A DNA stretch of 64,000 nt from Bipolaris cookei (GCA_002286855.1 NRSV01000030.1:248001-312000), one strand, 5' to 3'. Numbered from the stretch's first letter, positions 11,833 through 23,300 are shown. Program-made: numbers and translations. Notes: a model not told the origin generated them from the letters alone.

Positions 11833-13366
11833 TAGTATCTACTACGGTAATATCACACAGTAATTCACTTACCGAGTTGAATGAAGCCTCTTAAATCTCA
11901 TCACTACGGCTTCACAGCTACACCGCATTTCTAGGCTCTAAGCTTATAAGATGATGTCATAACAGGTTGACAAGCATCATGCGACAAAACGCTTTATTAC
12001 ACCGGAGGTTCCGTAGGTTGTATTGATCATGCTATGCGGTACGCTCCGTCGGCGCTTCAGCAGAACCGCAACATAGTAACTCAGCCAGTAGACGATTCCT
12101 CGGACTTTCTATTATCTGCATATCCTCTTAGACTCTCTCAGCCGCACTATCACTAGTTTCTCTCATCTTCGTACATGTTCACAAAAAACGTCGCTGTATA
12201 TAATTAGCACCATATTTGTAATATATCCATAATCCCCCTTCCACACCGTTCCTACTCGCTGTCCACCCTCAAAATGTCAGTGACATCCTATAATCGTACG
12301 AGTACGCACAAAGCGGTGTAAAAGCACTTCCCGACGCCCAAGTCACGTGTCATCATCATCTACACCGGCGCCTTTCGCTTATCCATTCATCTCAATGCAT
12401 ACCCTGCACACCGGTACAACGCGTGCTTATAACCGCCCGAATAAGCTTACACGTTTAACTGTCTTTTAGCCCGTGACCTCGCCTCCTCTTCCTCCCCCCT
12501 GGTTCCCCCAGACTGCGCGAATTGGTAATAGGACCGAAAAGCATTTAATTCCCTGCTTTTAGAACGTCCGTTTTTTTTTAGTAAGTACGTGATTTCCTGC
12601 AGTCACCTTATAGGCATAATTGTGAGAAGGAATACGAAAAAGTGTATTAAATGAAGGAGGCATGGGTGCGATCTGGGGTTTTTGTTTGCGCCGAGTAGGA
12701 GGGTGTGTGGTATGTGCTATGTATAGAAGGCTGGGGTTGAGCATGAGAGAAACAGAGAGGAAGGGGAGTGAATGGCGTAGCAGCTAAGAAGCTGTTTAAT
12801 GCGAGTTTTTATTTTCTGTGCAAAGAGAGAGAGAGGAATGGAAGGGGAAGGTGGTGTGAAGCACAAGAGACTTGGCTGTAATATACGAATGGTCGAATGT
12901 ACAATAGGGAGTAAGACATCATGCCGTAGCTAACGCCGGCGTAGACATATTTCTCGGGCCGTTTGATATTAAGGACAATTACAGGGGTGGAGGGATCAGG
13001 GCAAATCAGTAGAAACAACTAACTGGAACCGGGAACCGTCGTGCCTAGCGCTTCCCTATGGTGCGAGATTGAAGAACCGTGCGCTGTTTCGCAGGACCCG
13101 TTCAGACCATCTCGGCGCAGGAACGACTCGAGCCTGCGAATAGTACCTAGCCAGTATGTATGTAGTATGTCCAGCAGGCTGTGTTCCATGCCGTTGTCTC
13201 GGCGGCTCGTCGGAGTGGCTCATCGGGTCTTTGATGGCGGATAGCAACTCACTCACCATATAAGAAACGGAGGATTCCTCCCCAGATTTCACTCTCCACC
13301 TCGACATTAAGAACTACCAGATTGAAGCACACCTTGAACCAACTCGAAACAACACAAATCCTCAAC
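11833..13366. other. intergenic; promoter of the small secreted protein at its right end
   Basis: No coding sequence is supported in 1.5 kb. The left part is flank of element C, and the middle has A/G-rich and T-rich runs. A TATA-like CATATAAG at 13257-13264 lies about 105 bp before the ATG at 13367 and fits a core promoter for that gene. Confidence 0.5.
13257..13264 (+). promoter_or_regulatory. putative TATA box of the small secreted protein
   Basis: CATATAAG about 103-110 bp upstream of the ATG at 13367, with a CA-rich leader between (ACCAACTCGAAACAACACAA). This spacing is common in highly expressed fungal genes. Not experimentally shown. Confidence 0.4.
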
Positions 13367-13844
13367 ATGCACGCCAGCTCCTTCATCGCTCTCGCCCTCA
13401 GCGCCACCGCCGTCTCTGCGGCTGCTTTCCCCAACGTTGAGGCCAGGAAGACGGCGTGCGATCCGTTCTGCATGTTCCCCAACAGCCTTGACTGCCCGCA
13501 AAACGGCGGTGTTCACATCACCAAAAAGGCCCTTGAGGATGCGATTGTTGCCGGCGACAGGAGTCAACCGCCGCGTGAGAGCAGTGCAAGCAACCTTGCT
13601 ACGGCGCACTGCAGCGGAGTAGAATTCAATGGCATTCCTCTCTGGACTGTAAGTTTCTTCTTAGAGCGCAATGGCTAGCATCTTATCCAAACCGCAATGC
13701 TAACGTGGAAATCTGCAGACTGATTTGCCCAGCGGAGCTGGTGGTGTTTACTATGCCATGGCATCCAACGGCACCTTTTACTTTTGCAGCACAACTTCGG
13801 GAACAACCGCGTCAGGCTGGCCCGGCAGTTGCACTGAGAACTAA
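13367..13844 (+). CDS. small secreted cysteine-rich protein, candidate effector
   Basis: Exons 13367-13648 and 13719-13844 flank a 70-nt intron (GTAAGT, GCTAAC branch, CTGCAG acceptor) and encode 135 aa. A signal peptide (about residues 1-19, ALALSATAVSA) is followed by a mature chain of about 115 aa with six cysteines (31, 35, 43, 82, 117, 132), consistent with three disulfides. A C-terminal GGVYYAM...GTFYFCS segment looks beta-strand rich and faintly recalls the RNase T1-like fold found in some fungal effectors. The catalytic His/Glu/Arg pattern is not obvious, so no enzyme activity is claimed. The gene lies at the edge of a transposon island, a typical location for effectors. It could equally be an ordinary secreted protein for saprotrophic growth. 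Confidence 0.75.
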
Positions 13845-14520
13845 GTATCGGTTAGAGATATCTGTATATACTTGAAAGTTGTCCCATGAGGGTTACTGTA
13901 AATAGAAATCAAAGTGTCAATATAACACTTCCCTCCCAGATCCAGCCAACAGGCTTATCATTCTGATTGGGTCAATGGTCTGTCAAATAGCCTCCAAGAC
14001 TGCCAATTGGTCGCAATAGCCCAATTTTATTCATGGACTCGGTTGTTCGAAAAGTAAGAAACCTCTTAGCAGCCAACAATGGGTGTACTACCAGTAGTAC
14101 TACGTATTATTATTCCATTATAGTCTATGTAGCTCGTGGCCATGTAAGACTTTGGCCGGAGGCCGTTCTATGGGGTAATTATTTACAATTTGGGGGTTTG
14201 TGGTGTATAGCGTAGCTGTGGTGCTTCGGCCTTTATCTAGTTAAACAGTACTACGTACCTTGCTACACATGCTTGTGATTGGATCAGAATCAAGGATCAT
14301 GGCTCAAGTGTCAGATTAAAGGCAGTAGCAGAACTGAGCAAATTGATGCGAGAAATGAAACAAGCTTCTTGATATGGTATCGAGCTATTTTGGTCATGAA
14401 AACTACCCTTGTAATGTGACGCCAGACTCCAGGAACGGTTTTTTACTCGTAAGGCCAAGCCAGTCGTTGGGCTGTCGCAGTCGGTTGATGCCGATGAGGT
14501 ACCAGGTCCCGAGAGTCGCT
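13845..14520. other. intergenic between convergent genes
   Basis: Contains the 3' flanks of the secreted-protein gene and RLP24. A short hairpin-like TACTACCAGTAGTA lies near 14088-14101. Nothing else is supported. Confidence 0.5.
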
Positions 14521-15315
14521 CTACTCGTCAACATCCATGGCCTCGACACCGCGACCGCCGAGCTTCATCTTCATCCTCCTCTTGCTCTTAGTCTTCGGTA
14601 GCATCTCTTCCTCGACATCACTAAGCTCGCTCTCTTCCGCCTCAAGCTCCTTCCTCCTGACAGCAACCTTGTCCTTGATTGTCTGGACATCGGGCTCGAC
14701 TTGCATTTGCTCGAGCTCTTCTTTGGAGAATCGCTCGCTGGGTGGCAGCAGATGCTGGTTTTCCATGACCAACTTGCGGTCTTCCTCGCGCTGGCGCTGC
14801 TTGTTACCGCGCATACGAGCCTTGTAGAAGGCGCGCTCTCTTCTGGCGCGGATCTCGGATACACGGCCCATGGCCTTGAGTGTCGTCTGGACAAGGTCGC
14901 GGTTGTAGCGCACGGGCACGTTACGGCGCTGAGCAAAAGTGAGGGTAGAGTCCACAGTCATTTCCTTGCCGTGCGCGCGGCGGAAGCTCTTTGTCCAGGC
15001 CAGCTTGCGCGGCTGTAGAAAAATAGCCAAGTCAGCAGGGGTGGGGTGAGCGCATGGTACGAGGCATGCTTACGTTGCGCTTCATCTTGAAGTTCTTATG
15101 GCATTTGCTCTTGCAAAAGCGGAAGCTCTTGGCATCATTTCGCACTGTGCGCGGTCAGAAGAGGGTTGCGGTGGCGCCATCGCAGAGGGTATGAATACCA
15201 AAGGTGATGCCCTTGGACGGGTAGACGGGGCTTGAGCAGAAGTAGCCTGGATATATTAGTATCAGTATTGATCAGCGCCAATGTAGAATGTATACATACA
15301 CGTCTCAATTCTCAT
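14521..15315 (-). CDS. RLP24: ribosome biogenesis factor Rlp24 (L24e family)
   Basis: Exons on the minus strand are 15315-15300, 15246-15199, 15144-15074 and 15012-14521 (208 aa). Introns of 53, 54 and 61 nt all restore the conserved frame. The zinc-ribbon N-terminus reads MRIETCYFCSSPVYPSKGITF, then KSFRFCKSKCHKNFKMKRN, giving the C-x2-C...C-x3-C of L24e proteins, followed by PRKLAWTKSFRRAHGKEM. The C-terminal extension is highly charged (EEEMLPKTKSKRR). Yeast Rlp24 (199 aa) joins pre-60S particles in the nucleolus and recruits the AAA-ATPase Afg2/Drg1, to be exchanged for Rpl24 in the cytoplasm. The length and C-terminal tail distinguish it from ribosomal L24 itself. It shares a ~330-bp divergent promoter with PAM18. 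Confidence 0.95.
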
Positions 15316-15649
15316 GGTGACGGCGGGGGAGTGATTGGAGGAGGTGGAGGAGGTAGAGGTGGTGGTGGTGCAGCGAAGGGCAGTATGCCGCCGGCCTGGC
15401 CAGAAATTTTGGATGGCGCGTGCACCCCGGGGCCAATTGCGTCGCTCGTCGCCCGAGGCACCTCCGCAGATTCCTCGCCCGCCTTTTCCCTCGACATTAT
15501 CGACATTGACTTAATCGTCCCGTCTCTGCTGCGTCCTCTCTCGTCCTCGTCGTCTATTCTCTGCCCACATTGTCCGCGCCTGGACTCCGTAGCACCCGCC
15601 TCACCAACCAAATACCGCGTCTTCTCATCTCTCCCCGCACAGGACCAGC
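15316..15649. promoter_or_regulatory. divergent promoter between RLP24 and PAM18
   Basis: The 334 bp between the two start codons has a purine/pyrimidine-asymmetric tract next to RLP24 (GGAGGTGGAGGAGGTAGAGG) and a CT-rich leader on the PAM18 side. No TATA box is obvious, as is usual for housekeeping pairs. Confidence 0.5.
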
Positions 15650-16073
15650 ATGTCGGCCTGGGTGTGGATATTAGGCGCAGGTGCCACTGCCTTCTTTGTA
15701 TGTTCTTCCGTATCATGTGCAGCCCTCGTATATAGGTAATACTGACCCAAATGAACAGGGCCGCGCAGCTCTCGTCGCTCTGCGGAGATCAGGTGGGGGC
15801 GCTGGTGCTCTGGGTCGCTCATACTACAAGGGCGGCTTCGAACCCAAGATGACGCGGAGAGAAGCAGCGCTGATATTAGAGTTGCCGTAAGTCCGTCTGC
15901 ATGTATGCTTTCGCATGCTAACAAACAACAGCGAACGAGGTATCACAAAAGAACTCCTGCGGAAGAAGCACCGCTCACTGATGCTCCTAAACCACCCCGA
16001 TCGAGGCGGCAGCCCTTACCTGGCTACCAAGGTCAATGAAGCAAAAGAGTTGTTGGAAAAGGAGGTCAAATAG
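15650..16073 (+). CDS. PAM18: mitochondrial import motor J-protein Pam18/Tim14
   Basis: Exons 15650-15697, 15759-15886 and 15932-16073 encode 105 aa. Introns are 61 and 45 nt. A short N-terminal membrane segment (WVWILGAGATAFFGRAALVAL) leads to the family signature YYKGGFEPKMTRREAALIL and a J-domain with the HPD motif (LLNHPDRGGSPY) and NEAKELLEKEV. In yeast Pam18 is anchored in the inner membrane and stimulates mtHsp70 (Ssc1) ATPase at the TIM23 channel. The protein is shorter than yeast Pam18 (168 aa) because it lacks the long intermembrane-space N-terminus, as in many filamentous fungi. The first exon ends in phase 0, and the join F-F/G-R-A matches the family. Confidence 0.94.
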
Positions 16074-16513
16074 AAGGACCAGACGACTTTTGAACACACC
16101 CACTATCTGTACTATATTACGACAGCATTGTCGACATCGGCATCAACATGGCGTTGGACTGAAAATGATCGGCGTTCAAACCACTCAATCCGCCCCATGT
16201 TCCGCTCTGTTAGCGTCCTTGCCAGCCTGTTCTCCCCTCATTCGAAACATTGTGCTGGTCAGAGCAATTTGTTTGCTGCCCTTGGCCTGTTTCGTGTTCC
16301 CTGGTACGTTGTCTGACACTCGCCCAGAGTGGCCAATCACGCTTGGCGGCCGAGATGAATTGTGGCATGGGTAAATCTGCAACGATTGCAACTATAATGA
16401 CAATATTGCTATACGATCCCCACAAAGACTTGTACCAATATATATTCCCCAGAGCTCCGGCTTATACCTATGCACTCGGTATTCGTCCCTTCTCTTTTCA
16501 CACTTATTACACC
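16074..16513. other. intergenic
   Basis: 3' flank of PAM18 and promoter of the AA9 gene. The open frame continuous with the AA9 upstream of 16514 is unlikely to be translated, because the secretion signal starts at 16514. Confidence 0.5.
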
Positions 16514-17314
16514 ATGGTGCGGCTTTTGACAACCGTGACCTCGTCACTTCTTCTGGTCGGCGTATCGGCTCACGCACGCATCGAGAAAATCACAACATCA
16601 GCTGGCCTGGTTTACGATGGATGGGACCCCGTTTCTTCTGAAACATTGACACCGCCTCGTCCATTAGCTGCATGGTCAGCCGCGAACATGGGCAACATCT
16701 TCGTGGCCCCCTCACACTTCAATACATCAAACATTACCTGCCATGACAATGCCATACCTGGTGCACTTCATGTTAACACGACTGCCGGCGACACATTGCA
16801 GTTGAAATGGAATGAGTGGCCAGTCTCTCACGTCGGCGCAGTTATGACATACATTGCCAAGTGCAACACGACTTGTTCAAAAGCAAACAAGGACACCTTG
16901 TCCTGGGTCAAGATTGACGAGCTGGCATGGCTCAACAGTACAGGGTGGGACACTTTGGATTTGGGTGGCACATGGGCAACGGATGTACTCATTGCCAACA
17001 ACTTCACATGGGAAGTTAAGATACCAGAGATGCTGGCAGCAGGCTATTATACCCTAAGGCACGAGCTCCTTGCACTACACGTGGCAGAGCAGCCCAATGG
17101 TGCACAGGCGTACCCGCAGTGTATAAACTTGCGAGTGAACGGAGAGACAGGCGCAAAAGCAAAACATTTGGAAGGGGGTGTACTGGGGACCAATCTGTAC
17201 AGGCCAACAGATGCGGGTATACTGGTCGATGTTCACAAGAAGCTGACTGGATACGATACTCCGGGTCCAAAGCTATGGAAGGACGCATGTTCATTACGGC
17301 AGCCATATCAATGA
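16514..17314 (+). CDS. AA9 lytic polysaccharide monooxygenase (no CBM)
   Basis: A single exon of 266 aa. The signal peptide (MVRLLTTVTSSLLLVGVSA) ends directly before His20, giving the N-terminal histidine of the copper brace. The second copper histidine is in EWPVSHVGAVMTY, and the axial tyrosine region is AQAYPQCINLRVNG. Disulfide candidates are Cys in NITCHDN and PQCINL. Other AA9 landmarks are AGDTLQLKWNEWP, and AGYYTLRHELLALH. The enzyme oxidatively cleaves cellulose or hemicellulose outside the cell with copper and a reductant. SHVGAV replaces the more common SHxGPV. There is no cellulose-binding module or linker, unlike the AA9 at the right end of the window. Substrate preference cannot be told from sequence. 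Confidence 0.93.
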   Translation: MVRLLTTVTSSLLLVGVSAHARIEKITTSAGLVYDGWDPVSSETLTPPRPLAAWSAANMGNIFVAPSHFNTSNITCHDNAIPGALHVNTTAGDTLQLKWNEWPVSHVGAVMTYIAKCNTTCSKANKDTLSWVKIDELAWLNSTGWDTLDLGGTWATDVLIANNFTWEVKIPEMLAAGYYTLRHELLALHVAEQPNGAQAYPQCINLRVNGETGAKAKHLEGGVLGTNLYRPTDAGILVDVHKKLTGYDTPGPKLWKDACSLRQPYQ

Positions 17315-17812
17315 AGCCGTGACGAGCGGAAAACATGGTACTTCATATGTACATATATTCATTCATTCATACATACACATACTACATACAAAGCGACAAT
17401 ACAATAGCGTATAGGCTACGAGCCGCACCTTGATTTAGATGACCCCTCCTCTTGTAACTACATTAAATTGATAGAAGTACGTAGATATTTGTAGGCCTTC
17501 TGCCTACACGTCTTATATAGCCCTACGGGCTGAGAAAGGACGTTAAATTACAATAATAATAATAATAATACAATAGCGCGGGACGTGGGGCGAACCAGTG
17601 CACGGTTGCTGGCAGCTTATTATGTACTCTATTTTGCGCCATGACGCACGTCCAAACAAACTCCTCGTCTGTCAAAGACTCGAACTTCTTCTCTCATCAA
17701 ACCCCCCGTCGCTCATTCTCTCTCTTCCCCCTCCCCCCACCCCACCCGTTCCTTTTGTTTTCCCTCGTCCATTGCCGCCGAAATTCATCGCTGCAACAAT
17801 AAAAGGCGCACA
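17315..17812. other. intergenic with (AAT)n microsatellite
   Basis: Contains an (ATA/AAT) run at about 17550-17571 and, just before the next gene, a CT-rich tract (17690-17760) typical of a fungal promoter or leader. Confidence 0.55.
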
Positions 17813-18886
17813 ATGGCACCGACCCAAATCATTGAGCGCGAGGCGCCAGAAGTAGTGCCCAAGTCGCACGCGCCGGTACGATCGCGTCTCCCTACCGCGC
17901 TGCGCGTGCCCATTCTCATCTGCTTGAACATGGGCATCAACGCGCTGCTGTGGGAGTTTGCCTCGAATTTCCTGAGCCCGGAGCTCGGAGCCATTAGCAA
18001 GGTGCCGCAAGAGGACGATGTCACGTCACTTTACTCGCCCGTTGCGCGTATCGCAATGCGCTGGTTGACTGTTTGCATGACGTGGTACTTAAGCTACGAC
18101 TGTAAGAGCGCGTCCAAAAAATGTTTGCGGGAAATCACTGCTAATGCTGTATACCCAGTCTACGATGTTTCGGCACTCGTTGTCCTGACGTACGCGCCTT
18201 TTGCCTATCTGCTCACCACTTTTTACGATATTACGCCTTTGACTGCGGCCGCCAATGTCTGCATCGAAGTCGTTTCTTTTGCGCTCCCCACGTATCTTTT
18301 GCGTCCACGCTCCCTCGCCCACAAGACCAACGCGCCTCTGCGTAACCGCTTCTTGCTCAACAGCTACCAAGTCCAGCTCTCGAGCTTTATGCTCGCAACT
18401 GGCGTCTACGTTGTGCTTCTGTGGGGCAGCCTGAAGACAGGCGTTTTGAACACTTTCCTCGTCCAATACTTTGACATTCCCACGCTCGAAGTCGCCCATC
18501 TCGAGACTCCCGTGTCCATTGTGATCAAAACGTTCGTTGCTGGTTTCGCCGCCAAGGCTTTCCTCCTCAACCCATCCTTTGCTGCTCAGCCGCTTTCTGA
18601 GAACCAGACACCCGGCGATACCTTTGACCCGGCTACTGCTACACTATCTCAGACTCTTGAGTACAACTTCTACAACTTTACCCAGAGGACCCGCACTCTG
18701 ATTCAGCAAACGTTTATTCTCAACGCATTTCTCTTCGTCAGCACCGTCCAACGATGTATGACGCTCGCGGGTACCGATATCATTGGTGCTGTTGGATATG
18801 CGGGCGTGTGGGTCGCGGCCAATACTCTCATCGCCTTGTGGTTTGGCTGGGTTGGCGACACTAGCGCAGATTACGAGCCTTTGTAA
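17813..18886 (+). CDS. conserved fungal multi-pass membrane protein, unknown function
   Basis: The reading frame is open throughout (357 codons), but an intron at 18102-18158 (57 nt, GTAAGA donor, GCTAAT branch, CCCAG acceptor) is very likely. Removing it joins WYLSYD to FYDVSALVVLTYAPFAYL and makes a clean hydrophobic stretch, giving 338 aa. Because 57 is a multiple of three and the intron lacks stops, unspliced mRNA would also be translated. There are about seven to eight hydrophobic segments, including VPILICLNMGINALLWEF, FMLATGVYVVLLWG and VGYAGVWVAANTLIALWFGW. The N-terminal ~30 residues are polar, and the C-terminus ends in SADYEPL. I do not recognise a named family. Confidence 0.8.
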   Translation: MAPTQIIEREAPEVVPKSHAPVRSRLPTALRVPILICLNMGINALLWEFASNFLSPELGAISKVPQEDDVTSLYSPVARIAMRWLTVCMTWYLSYDCKSASKKCLREITANAVYPVYDVSALVVLTYAPFAYLLTTFYDITPLTAAANVCIEVVSFALPTYLLRPRSLAHKTNAPLRNRFLLNSYQVQLSSFMLATGVYVVLLWGSLKTGVLNTFLVQYFDIPTLEVAHLETPVSIVIKTFVAGFAAKAFLLNPSFAAQPLSENQTPGDTFDPATATLSQTLEYNFYNFTQRTRTLIQQTFILNAFLFVSTVQRCMTLAGTDIIGAVGYAGVWVAANTLIALWFGWVGDTSADYEPL

Positions 18887-19091
18887 AGCACTTAGGGACG
18901 AAGGAAAGTTAGGTACGGAAAGAACGGTTCTGGGAAGTGTTTTCATCATGTCTCCCTATAACTGTATTTGCCATGTGTTTTTATATAGGGACACACGGTC
19001 GTGTCGGCGTTGTCATCGTTATTCATAGTTTTTGTTGATACCAATTATTTGTTCTATTTCCATTCCTTTCCTCTCTCTCCTTCCTTTTATT

Positions 19092-19618
19092 TCACTCCAC
19101 ATAAAACACCTCTTCCATCTGTCCCCACCACCCGGGCCCCTTTGCACTCCCCTGCGCCCCCTCCACAGGCGACTCTTGCATCCCATCCGTCATGTTCCAC
19201 CACTCCTGCACCTTAAGATTCGCCGCCATCCGCGCCATGTCGTCGTCAAATGCATGCCCTACGTATTTGAACGATGCGAAGAGCGTGGGGCGCGGGGACA
19301 TGGTAAGGAAGATGGAATCTGTTGCGGATGTGAGCGAAGCGAACATTTCTCTCTTCTTTCGCAATGCGAGTAACGCGGACATCGTGAGTGATGCGAACAC
19401 ACACCGTAGAAGTAGCATCGAAACGTAAAGGAATAGTCAAGGGAAAGAGTTAAAAGGGAAAGAGAAGGGAGCGTAATACAATCCCGTATATTGGAATCCT
19501 GAATTTGTTCTAGGACTTCGGGCCAAACAGCCGCATGGCACTTTTTGTATTTTTCGATGGATTCAGGTTTGAGATAGAGCCATTGGGCGATGCGGCGGGG
19601 GCCTTGGGGGGTTGCCAT
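19092..19618 (-). CDS. L-rhamnose mutarotase-like protein
   Basis: Exons on the minus strand are 19618-19480 and 19318-19092 (121 aa), with a 161-nt intron (GTATTA donor, CAACAG acceptor), long for this window. The start RRIAQWLYLKPESIEKYKK, then HAAVWPEVLEQIQDSNIRDYSIFL across the splice, TLFASFKYVGH and VQEWWNMTDGMQ match the RhaM family, including the conserved His in the Y-x3-H-x3-W-P motif and the C-terminal WW. Family members interconvert alpha and beta L-rhamnopyranose, supporting rhamnose catabolism, for instance from pectin. No other rhamnose gene lies nearby. The tail (PGWWGQMEEVFYVE) is slightly longer than in bacteria. Confidence 0.88.
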
Positions 19619-20356
19619 TTTCTCTGTCTTTTTGTTTATCTAGGTGAGGTGGCGGGGTGTTGAATAGATGATGATGTGTATGTATTAAAGATGCAGGAAG
19701 GGATGTATGTTTGTGAGGTAATTAGCTGTGTCCCTTTCGACATGCATTGGCTCTTGGAGGGGTCATACTAGGGACTTGTTCGGGATATTGGAGTCCGAGG
19801 GGGCGGTAGTGTGGATGCCGAAGCCGGGCTCAAGGAAGGAAGTTTCTACGCACAGTTCACAAATACCAGTCCGACAAGTACATAGTTTACTCTAAATGTA
19901 TTCCTCAGTCACAGCCATCACAATACAATCATGACAACAACCAACAGTAAAGAGGAGATATTTTGCATTGCTATTTGATACAGCTCATCATTCATCGTTG
20001 ATATATCATCACTGTTTACATGCCTGGCCCGTATAACTACACGATGCCGACTTTTGCTTACCTTTACATCCAAGTTATATCCCAATATACATGACCCCCT
20101 CCGCGGAAAAGACCTGTCGTCCCGCTTCACAACATGGCCGCGCGAAACCGATAAACTCCATGAATGCAAAACCGGTTCCCAAAATCTGGACACGAACAGA
20201 GCCCAGAAAGCACAAAAGCCACTGGTGCACCATCACGTGAACATCGCAAATTTGTGGCCGCAGTTCATAGATACGGTACCACAATGTGACAGATGGGTAC
20301 TTTTAGCGCCTAACTTTTGGTCGCAAGGATTCCAGAAGATAAATGACTGATCAAAT
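19619..20356. other. intergenic
   Basis: Promoter of the mutarotase gene and 3' flank of CLU1. Open frames here are short, overlap on both strands and are not conserved-looking. Confidence 0.5.
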
Positions 20357-23300
20357 CTACTTCGTCCTCTTCCTGGGGTTCGCCTGTGTCTTCTTCTTCG
20401 ATGGCGTCTTTTGTGTATCTCCCTCGATGTACTTTAGAAGATCCTCAATCTTGCGCTGATCGACACGGCTGTTTCCGCTTCGCTGACTGGCTGAAGCAGC
20501 TGCAGCATCACTTGCAGAAGGTGTAGCAGCAGCGGGACGGAGAGGGTTGCGGCCAGGAAGTGGCATCGCCCGGATGCGTCCCTTAGCAATATCGTTGAGC
20601 TGCTTAGCCTGGGAAACAGCGCTCTGAGTAAGTTGCTCGAGCCAGCTCTCAGCTTCCTTGGTGTTGCGGTCATCAGGGCCGAGAACCTCCTTGAAGATGT
20701 TATACGACTCGCGCATGCGGTTGACACCGCCACGCATGTCCTTGTCAAGGGCAAGGGCCTGAGCAGTCTGGAAGAGCAGAGTAGCCGTGTTGATCGAGTT
20801 CTTTCCAGAAACCTCTTCGCAGATAGCGAGGGATGCCTCAAACCAGATGCGGGACTCGTGGTATTGCTTCATTGATTGCAGCATGACAGCGGCGTTGTTA
20901 AGCGTAGTGATGGAGTCAGGGTGGTCAGGTCCATAGATGATCTTCCACAGCTCAAGTGCATGGCGCAGATAGACAAGAGCAGCCTTGGTGTTACCCGAGG
21001 CATGTTCAAAGAGACCCAGGTTAAGATAGGCGAGCAGAGTGTCTGCATGGTCAACACCTAGAGTGCGCTCAGACACAATGACGGCCTTGTGTGCGAGTTC
21101 AAGAGCCGAGACCTTGTCTTCTAGGTTGAAGAGTAGGTTGGACAATGTGTGGTAGGCCTTGGCTACCTCGGGGTGAAGTACACCGTAAATTTGCTCGTGT
21201 AGCTGCAGCGACTCAAGAAGCAGTTCCTGTCCGAGCTCCTTCTGGTCCTGAGCAACAGACATGCGACCAGCCTCGAGTGCCTCTTCGGCTAGCAGGCTCT
21301 TTGGCGAAGCCTCCTTGATGATAGGAACAATATTCAGAATATCATCAGCGTGGAATGTCTGCGGCGGGAGAGCCACTGTTGGGCTAGCCGCACGTGCTGG
21401 TGGTGTGTTCTTGTTCTTCTTTTTCTTGCTGGAAGTTGTTGCTTGGCCGTTGATCGGGGGTGCAGCTGGCTTCTCGACTGGGGCGCTGGCAGCAAAAGCT
21501 TCCTTGGTGAAGGCGTACTGCTTGCTCTCCAACTGGAGTCCCAACTTCAGTGAGACCTCACGAAGCATCTGCAGCTCCTTGCCAGACTCGACCCACGACT
21601 CGCCCAGGTCATAGCGGTATCGCAGAGCAACTTGAGCCACAACTTCCTTCTTGAGCACCTCTGGTGTGAGCTGCTCAAAGCTGAAGTCAGCCTCGGTGTA
21701 CATACACTTGAGGCTAGCATCGCTCTCAGGCACAGGCTTGGCGCTCACTTCGGCCCCTAGAAGGCAGTTGAGCAGGTGCGCGGCCGCTGGGGCAGCAAAA
21801 GGTGCAGGCACATTGCGCAACTTGGAGTTGGCAAAGTGCTTGAAACCACGTGCGATCATTTCCTGGATAAGCAGACGCTTGAGAGCCTGGAGTCTTGGAT
21901 CAGACTTGTCAGCCAACTCTGCAAGTTTGCCAAGGTAGCGAATGTTTACACCCCGCTTGTGCAAAAGGTTGCTCAAAGACTGGCCATCCATTGGGAAACC
22001 AACCTCGCCCTCCTTGAGTTCCTGGATCATGCGAGGAATGACCTCGGATGTGAGGTGCTCACAAGCAGCGCGGACTTCAGCCTCATCCTGAGCCCACTCC
22101 TTCTTGTCCTCTTCCGATTGGGGGTTTTGGCCAGAGAAAACATCGGGGTTGAGGGCAAAGGAGAACCCAGAGATGTCGACGCGCTCCTGTTCTGGGTCCT
22201 CGTCAGGCTTCTTCTCGGCAGCAGCCTTCTTTGCATCCTTCTTCTGTTCCTTAGTCAACTTCTTCTCCTTGGGCTTCTTTTCGGCACCCTCTTCTCCTTC
22301 AGATTCATCGGAATCATCTGACTCCTCGGAGTCCTCTTCTTCTGACGACTCTTCTTCCGATGAGCTCTCTTCATCCTTGGCCTCCTTCTTGGTCTCGGCC
22401 TTTTTGGCAAGCTCATTCTTGACATATTCGCGGAGCTTGACTCTGCCATAAGACTCAACCAGCTCTGGGCGCAGAGTGGCCATTCGGTGAGGGTAGTCCT
22501 TGTCTTTCGGCTTTGACTCGCCCTCGTCTCCAGGCTCAGTCCAGTGTGCCTCTATCCATGAAATGTCGAGCGGGGTGAGGCGGTAGAGATCCAAGGCATA
22601 TCGCCTACCATCAGTACCAATCAAACCCTTGGTCTCGACACTGCCTTCTAGTTCGTGGCGAACATTGTCCTTGTCCCAAACCGGGTGCCTCTTGACGCGC
22701 AGAGCCTTGGATAGCTGTTCGAAAAGAGGAATAAAAGACTTGTCGTCTGCTACAATTTCCTTGCCCTCAACCGCACCATAGTCAATTTGGTGCTCTCCAG
22801 GATCACGCTGCTTGAAGATACCAGGGACTATGCTCTGGCCCACAATACGCTTTCCTTGGTAGTCAACAACGACTGTTCCAGAGGTAAAAAGGTTAGGAAT
22901 GTCGAGGTTGTTGACCGCGCGCACACCAAACACATCCTTGCCCACAGCAACACGAGCTGCCTCATCTCCACCTTCAGCACCGAATGTGCCGACACCGTCG
23001 GCGCCGAACGAGTAAAAGATGTTGTTGTAGACGAAGATTTGCGCATCCTTAGCCTCTGTTGGGTTCAAGGGCGCAATCTCTCCACGAGCTACCAACATGG
23101 CACCGCGCGTGGCAGCGTCGTTGTAGTCAGCAAACAGCTTAGACGTAAGGCGCTCGCGGAAGACTCGGTCGTGGACGGCCTCCTTGGGCATCTCGCGGGT
23201 GGACTGGAACTCCTCGTTCCAATCACGGAGCGTCTCAGTGTTCTCAACGCCAGAGATCAGGTAGCTCTCCTGTGTGCGGGCGAGATCTGGCTGATGTGGG

